From Nostoc sp. CENA543 (GTDB taxonomy: Bacteria > Cyanobacteriota > Cyanobacteriia > Cyanobacteriales > Nostocaceae): a DNA stretch of 64,000 nt. Of this stretch, positions 59,768 through 64,000 are shown one piece after another. The notes under the pieces were generated by a model. That model was not told the origin of the DNA, ran no database searches, and saw only the letters and a program-made list of their open reading frames with translations. Where the stretch lies: the NCBI RefSeq assembly GCF_002896875.1, contig NZ_CP023278.1, forward strand, positions 5,836,501 through 5,900,500. The letters run 5' to 3'. Numbering within the stretch: the first letter of the stretch is position 1; every line of letters starts with the position of its first letter. A program made the translations under genes and the position numbers.

Positions 59768-61170
59768 GCGACTTTTTACCAACTGGGATTCAGCTGACGT
59801 ACTTAGTCGCTGCGTCTTTATTTATTCTGGGGTTGAAAAAACTCGGTTCTCCTGCCACTGCACGCAATGGTAATGTGATTGCGGCGGTGGGAATGCTGCT
59901 GGCGATTGTCGCTACAATGCTCGACCAGCACGTATTGAACTATGAGATGATTTTGTTAGGCTTGGCGATTGGTTCGGCAATTGGTGCGATCGCAGCTTAC
60001 AAAGTCCAAATGACAGAAATGCCCCAAATGGTGGGTTTACTCAATGGTTTAGGCGGTGCAGCTTCCGCATTAGTTGCGGTGGCTGAATTTTGGCGATTTT
60101 TGGATACTGGCGCGCCTGTACCTTTAGATGTCAACATTTCCATGTTATTGGATGTGTTAATTGGTGGTGTCACCTTTACAGGTAGTTTTCTCGCCTTCGC
60201 TAAACTGCAAGGATTAATTAGTGGTTCGCCAATTACATTTCCCCTACAACAACCATTTAACCTGTTGTTATTGGGTGCTTATGTCGCGGGTAGTGCCTAC
60301 CTCATCATCACACCAGATAATTTACCTGTATTCTTAGCAGTTGTTACCGTCTCTCTAATTTTAGGTGTGATGTTCGTCATCCCCATTGGCGGTGGCGATA
60401 TGCCCGTTGTAATCTCCCTGTTAAACTCCTTATCAGGTATTGCGGCGGCGGCTGCTGGTTTTGTGGTGATGAATAATATGTTAATCATCGCCGGTGCGTT
60501 AGTAGGGGCTTCTGGTATCATCCTCACGGAAATCATGTGTAAAGCCATGAACCGTTCCCTCTTCAGCGTACTGTTTAGCGCGTTTGGTTCGGGAGGTTCT
60601 AGTGCGGCTGGTGGTGCGGCGGCTGGTACAACAGATCACACCGTCCACAGTATTGATCCCGAAGAAGGGGCAATGATGTTGGGTTATGCTCGTTCTGTGG
60701 TGATTGTTCCTGGCTATGGGATGGCTGTAGCCCAAGCACAACACAGTGTGAGAGAATTGGCAGACCAATTAGAGCGTATGGGTGTTGATGTTAAGTATGC
60801 CATTCACCCTGTCGCGGGCAGAATGCCGGGACACATGAATGTTTTGTTAGCTGAGGCGAATGTGGCGTACACCCAGTTGTATGACATGGAAGATATTAAC
60901 CCTCAGTTTGAACAAGCAGATGTCGCTTTAGTCATTGGCGCAAATGATGTAGTCAATCCGGCGGCGCGTAGTGATGTTAATAGCCCTATTTACGGTATGC
61001 CGATTTTAGAGGTAGATAAGGCAAAACACACCATTGTAATTAAGCGCGGGATGAGTGCAGGTTTTGCTGGTGTAGATAATGAGTTGTTCTACAAAGATAA
61101 AACCACAATGCTGTTTGGTAGTGCAAAAGATATGGTGTCTAAGTTGGTTGCGGAAGTGAAGCAACTTTAG
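59764..61170 (+). CDS. pntB: NAD(P) transhydrogenase subunit beta
   Basis: 468 residues, GTG start overlapping the pntAB stop (GTGA). The membrane half has eight or so helices (GLLNGLGGAASALVAVAEFW). The C-terminal NADP(H)-binding domain III is clear: VVIVPGYGMAVAQAQHSV, PVAGRMPGHMNVLLAEANV and VALVIGANDVVNPAARSD. Complete for the family. A terminator follows. Confidence 0.97.
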   Translation: MSDFLPTGIQLTYLVAASLFILGLKKLGSPATARNGNVIAAVGMLLAIVATMLDQHVLNYEMILLGLAIGSAIGAIAAYKVQMTEMPQMVGLLNGLGGAASALVAVAEFWRFLDTGAPVPLDVNISMLLDVLIGGVTFTGSFLAFAKLQGLISGSPITFPLQQPFNLLLLGAYVAGSAYLIITPDNLPVFLAVVTVSLILGVMFVIPIGGGDMPVVISLLNSLSGIAAAAAGFVVMNNMLIIAGALVGASGIILTEIMCKAMNRSLFSVLFSAFGSGGSSAAGGAAAGTTDHTVHSIDPEEGAMMLGYARSVVIVPGYGMAVAQAQHSVRELADQLERMGVDVKYAIHPVAGRMPGHMNVLLAEANVAYTQLYDMEDINPQFEQADVALVIGANDVVNPAARSDVNSPIYGMPILEVDKAKHTIVIKRGMSAGFAGVDNELFYKDKTTMLFGSAKDMVSKLVAEVKQL

Positions 61171-61202
61171 ATAGCTAAGAATAATAATTGATAGCTTTGC
61201 TT

Positions 61203-61238
61203 GCCTTGGGGGTGTGATACCTCTGAGGCAGTTTTTTT
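61203..61238 (+). terminator. intrinsic terminator of the pnt operon
   Basis: GCCT (61203-61206) and GGT pair with ACC and AGGC (61226-61229), then GTTTTTTT to 61238. It also touches the 3' end of the convergent NUDIX gene. Confidence 0.7.
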
Positions 61239-61668
61239 ATAGATAGTTAAAAAACTCCTGTGGTACTAATGTGAGTTCACCAGATTTAAACCGAGAGATA
61301 TCTATCCATAATGCTGTATGTTGATGATTTTCGCCTTCAGAAAATACTAGACTTTCTAGTTGATAAAATCGAGAATCGGCAAAATCACACTGATATAATT
61401 GAATAATTTCATGTCCTGGCTGACCGTCGTATGTAAATATATTTTCTATACAACCTAAGTAGTGAATATTAGTTAAATCAGCTTGAATTTCTTCTTGAAA
61501 TTCTCGTTTTAATGCTTCTAAGCTAGTTTCGCCAAAGTCAACACCACCGCCAAGGGCTCGGTAAAATGTAGATTGTTTTACAGGGTCATAACCTTCAGAG
61601 ACAAAAATTCTCTCATCATCTCGAATTAGCCCCAAGGCTATAACCCTAATATCACGTTTCTTGCCCAT
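61237..61668 (-). CDS. NUDIX hydrolase
   Basis: A 143-residue protein with a Nudix box in GGGVDFGETSLEALKREF-QEEI (GxxxxxExxxxxxxREUxEExGU pattern; the last position is A). It hydrolyses a nucleoside diphosphate derivative; the substrate is unknown. It is 8 bp downstream of the DUF3531 gene on the same strand, probably one transcript. Confidence 0.92.
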   Translation of the reverse strand: MGKKRDIRVIALGLIRDDERIFVSEGYDPVKQSTFYRALGGGVDFGETSLEALKREFQEEIQADLTNIHYLGCIENIFTYDGQPGHEIIQLYQCDFADSRFYQLESLVFSEGENHQHTALWIDISRFKSGELTLVPQEFFNYL

Positions 61669-61676
61669 TTTTGTAG

Positions 61677-62138
61677 TTAATTATCGTAAATAGAGTAAGC
61701 ACGACTTTCACTATCTTCGACAGGCCAATCTTCATTTTCTCCGCCGATATATAGGGATTCCAGAGTGACGTATTCTTCACTAAGTTGAGTTAGTGCATTA
61801 ATCAGAATATCTAAAGCGATCGCATCACTCGTTCCCAAGTCAAACCAACAACGTCCCCACTGTCCTTCATACTCAAATTCGCCCATATTGTGCATGAGAG
61901 CTAATAAGCTTTTGTCATAACCTTGGGAATCATAATCCATATAGCTGATATCTAATCCAGTTTCTTGAACTTGCAGATTTTCAGCATTAAATGCGCCTAA
62001 TTTTCCCAAGTAAAACCAGGAGTTAAATACTTCTTCTATATACTGTTTTTCTCGTTCAGAAGGAACAGTGGTAAATTTCAACCAAATCCAAACATCAAAG
62101 GGGTTAAATTCACGAAATTGGATGTGCATATTAGTCAA
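61677..62138 (-). CDS. DUF3531 family protein
   Basis: 153 residues. FREFNPFDVWIWLKFTTVPS, then EVFNSWFYLGKLGAFNAENL and GRCWFDLGTSDAIALDILIN are the features of the cyanobacteria/plant DUF3531 family. No signal peptide. The start could be M4 (62129, MHIQFREF). Its 5' end touches an AGTCAAT repeat array. Function unknown. Confidence 0.85.
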   Translation of the reverse strand: MTNMHIQFREFNPFDVWIWLKFTTVPSEREKQYIEEVFNSWFYLGKLGAFNAENLQVQETGLDISYMDYDSQGYDKSLLALMHNMGEFEYEGQWGRCWFDLGTSDAIALDILINALTQLSEEYVTLESLYIGGENEDWPVEDSESRAYSIYDN

Positions 62139-62169
62139 TAGTCAATAGTCAATAGTCAATAGTCAATAG
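62133..62169. repeat. heptamer tandem repeat (AGTCAAT)
   Basis: Five AGTCAAT units between the TPR gene and the DUF3531 gene; they abut or overlap the DUF3531 start region. Confidence 0.85.
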
Positions 62170-62204
62170 TTTTTTCCCCTGCTCCCCTGCTTCCTCTGCT
62201 ACCT

Positions 62205-63137
62205 TCAAATACTTTTTAAACTGTTAACTGCGCCGTCGCGTTCGCGTTCTATTTGTCTAACTAAATCTTTGGGGAGTTGGGATTTCTTGGCTAAGGCTTT
62301 GTCGAAGTTAGAAATCGCTTCTTGAATTAGTTGCTGGTTTTTGCCTTGTCTTCCTTGTTCTCTGAGAATTTGAGCTTTTAGATAATACAACTCTGGGTTG
62401 TCTGCTGCAACTTTTAGGGCGCGGTTGGCGTAATTTAAGGCTTGGGGGTACTGCTTTAAGTCACGGTAAGCGATCGCAATTCCGCGATTTGTTAAATATT
62501 CGGGTGCGGCGTTCTTTTCTAAACGTTCAATTGCGTCATCTGGATCTGCAAAGGGTAAACTTACAGATAGCATCAAATCCATGTAACCCTTGATTAAATT
62601 CAGTTCTGGGTCTTGGGACGAAATCGCCTCTGCTTGATTGAGGTATTGATACACTTGTCTAAGGCGGCTTAAGGCTTTGGGTGCGCCTTTGATTGTCCCT
62701 TCACGCGTCAAAATCACGCCACCTTCTAAAAAATGACCGACAGCTATGTAAATATTCCCCCTTAATTCGTTAGTAGCCAGCAATTTGCTTCCTGCTTCTA
62801 GGGTTTTCTTACTGTAATTATCTAGTCCTATTAAATCTCCATTCATGTAAGCTAGAGATGCCTTCATGGCATAGACTAAAGGCTCATCTGACTCGCTCGA
62901 TGCTGCTTGTTTAAGATAACGCTCGGCGGTTGGGTAATCACCATTGAAGAATACTGCTTTAAAAGCAGCCTCCGTGTTTTTGCCAATGTTATGGGGTTGA
63001 TTAGCGCGGAAGGGATCGCCGGCTAAACTAGGATTTACCCCCAGATTGAGGGCGATCGCTACGCCTAAAGTCGCCTGCATTAGTCTAGTAAAGAGGGAAA
63101 ATCTCAGCATTGGGGGAAAAAAGAAAATTTTAGTCAT
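62205..63137 (-). CDS. Sll0314/Alr1548-family TPR protein, exported
   Basis: A 310-residue protein. The N-terminus has a signal peptide (FTRLMQATLGVAIALNLGVN, PSLAGDPF); the start could also be M10 (63110). TPR-like helices cover most of the rest (AAFKAVFFNGDYPTAERYLK, QALNYANRALKVAADNPELY, AISNFDKALAKKSQLPKDLV). It is a periplasmic or membrane-associated scaffold of unknown role. Confidence 0.88.
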   Translation of the reverse strand: MTKIFFFPPMLRFSLFTRLMQATLGVAIALNLGVNPSLAGDPFRANQPHNIGKNTEAAFKAVFFNGDYPTAERYLKQAASSESDEPLVYAMKASLAYMNGDLIGLDNYSKKTLEAGSKLLATNELRGNIYIAVGHFLEGGVILTREGTIKGAPKALSRLRQVYQYLNQAEAISSQDPELNLIKGYMDLMLSVSLPFADPDDAIERLEKNAAPEYLTNRGIAIAYRDLKQYPQALNYANRALKVAADNPELYYLKAQILREQGRQGKNQQLIQEAISNFDKALAKKSQLPKDLVRQIERERDGAVNSLKSI

Positions 63138-63450
63138 TATCAGCCTCAGAAAAATTGCGGTTTAAATAGTTCGATATGTTACTTAGAATATTGAAAATAT
63201 GTAACTAAAAATCGCATCTTTGATATGGCTAAAACACTCTCTCCAAAAAGACTGTCATAATTTTTTCAAGTTCCCATATTGGTTGTAGCTATTACTTATG
63301 AATAAAATTGCCACAATAGGAAACAAGCGGATTTTAACTGTTAAATTTGAATTTATTTATAATACTTGGATTTATCCATAATTTACTCCCAATCCCCACT
63401 TCCCAATCCCCACTCCCCAAGCAACGCCAAATTTTTGGTAATCTTAACAA
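63138..63450. other. divergent intergenic region
   Basis: 313 bp between the TPR gene and the ABC ATPase gene. AT-rich on the left, with a CCCAATCCCCACTTCCCAAT repeat stretch at 63387-63420. No promoter was clearly identified. Confidence 0.5.
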
Positions 63451-64000
63451 ATGCTCTATCTCAGAAATTTAACTTATCATCCCACAGCTTGCCCTACAGC
63501 AATTCTGAAATCCATTAATTTGGAGTTACCCACCCAAAAGCTAGGATTGATTATTGGCCCTAGCGGTTCTGGTAAAAGTACCCTACTAGAGATTTTGTCT
63601 GGACTAGCTGAACCCACATCAGGCGCAGTTTTTTGGCGAGAACAAGAACTCATTTCCGAACAGCTACAACAGTTAGCTGGCCTAGTTTTTCAGTTTCCAG
63701 AACGCCATTTTTGTGGCGGGACAATTTTGGAAGAATTGCGTTTAGGACATCCCGAATTAGGGACTGAACGAGTGAGACACGCCCTAAGCGAAGTAGGATT
63801 AGAGCATTTATCCCTATCCGCCGCACCTCACGCCTTAAGTGGAGGACAGCAACGCCGTTTAGCCTTAGCCGTACAATTAATTCGCCAACCCAATTTATTA
63901 TTATTGGATGAACCCACAGCAGGCTTAGATTGGTCAATGCGTCGCCAACTAGTAAGTTTATTAGCAAAACTCAAACAAGACTGGACATTGTTAGTAGTAA
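63451..64000 (+). CDS. ABC transporter ATP-binding protein, ECF/CbiO-like, N-terminal part
   Basis: Partial: starts at ATG 63451 and runs off the window after 183 codons. Walker A (GPSGSGKSTLLEIL), a Q-loop (LAGLVFQFPERHF), signature (ALSGGQQRRLALAVQLIRQ) and Walker B (LLLLDEPTAGLDW) are complete. The FQFPE Q-loop is typical of energy-coupling-factor (vitamin or metal uptake) ATPases. The transport partner is outside the window. Confidence 0.9.
   Translation, partial: MLYLRNLTYHPTACPTAILKSINLELPTQKLGLIIGPSGSGKSTLLEILSGLAEPTSGAVFWREQELISEQLQQLAGLVFQFPERHFCGGTILEELRLGHPELGTERVRHALSEVGLEHLSLSAAPHALSGGQQRRLALAVQLIRQPNLLLLDEPTAGLDWSMRRQLVSLLAKLKQDWTLLVV

Overview
This window looks like chromosomal DNA of a filamentous, probably heterocyst-forming cyanobacterium of the Nostoc/Anabaena group. 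The evidence is a photosystem II D1 gene, many HIP1 octamers (GCGATCGC), 7- and 8-bp short tandem repeats between genes, XisH/XisI pairs, and cyanobacteria-specific families (DUF3326, DUF2808, DUF3531, Sll0314/Alr1548-type TPR protein). Everything was read by eye from sequence. No database search was run, so family names are recognition calls.

Layout. 0-8.1 kb: end of purN, a CPBP protease, DUF3326, a ferredoxin, a Uma2 remnant, a HigBA-like toxin-antitoxin pair and acnB. 8.1-13.1 kb: an accessory island with two XisH-XisI pairs, a NucS/RecB-like nuclease, a DUF559 nuclease, a VapBC-like pair and a small HTH protein. 13.1-20.0 kb: a pentapeptide protein, then a redox cluster with sulfide:quinone oxidoreductase, a Rieske protein, a thioredoxin-reductase-like flavoprotein, nitronate monooxygenase, a low-oxygen-type D1 (psbA) and an ArsR-family repressor. 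20.0-27.1 kb: a lone TnpB element, a nuclease lipoprotein and a one-module NRPS (C-A-PCP-TE) bracketed by two copies of a MITE-like repeat. 27.1-42.5 kb: a 1732-residue hybrid histidine kinase, a nucleotidyltransferase, a fused amino-acid ABC protein, lipB, the LrtA/HPF ribosome factor, an Rpn-type nuclease, ispH, an SGNH hydrolase and the first ammonium transporter. 42.8-49.2 kb: a RiPP (TOMM/azoline) cluster. 49.2-52.7 kb: two more ammonium transporters. 53.2-56.6 kb: the rpmH-rnpA-PH-yidC-jag-DUF177 group. 56.9-64 kb: DUF2808, the pnt transhydrogenase operon, NUDIX, DUF3531, a TPR protein and the start of an ABC ATPase.

How genes work together. The RiPP cluster holds a 110-residue precursor whose core has a cysteine at every third position, a ThiF-like partner protein with an N-terminal recognition domain, a YcaO cyclodehydratase ending in a PxPxP motif, a SagB-type dehydrogenase, and a divergent ABC exporter. 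The predicted product is a polythiazole-type peptide. The redox cluster is organised around two divergent promoter regions (sqr/Rieske and nmo/psbA) that share one exact 15-bp motif in opposite orientation, with an ArsR-family repressor gene next to them. This suggests one regulon for micro-oxic or sulfidic conditions.

Limits: start codons are chosen by motif position and visible ribosome-binding sites. Promoters, operators and hairpins are pattern calls. The first and last genes are cut by the window edge.
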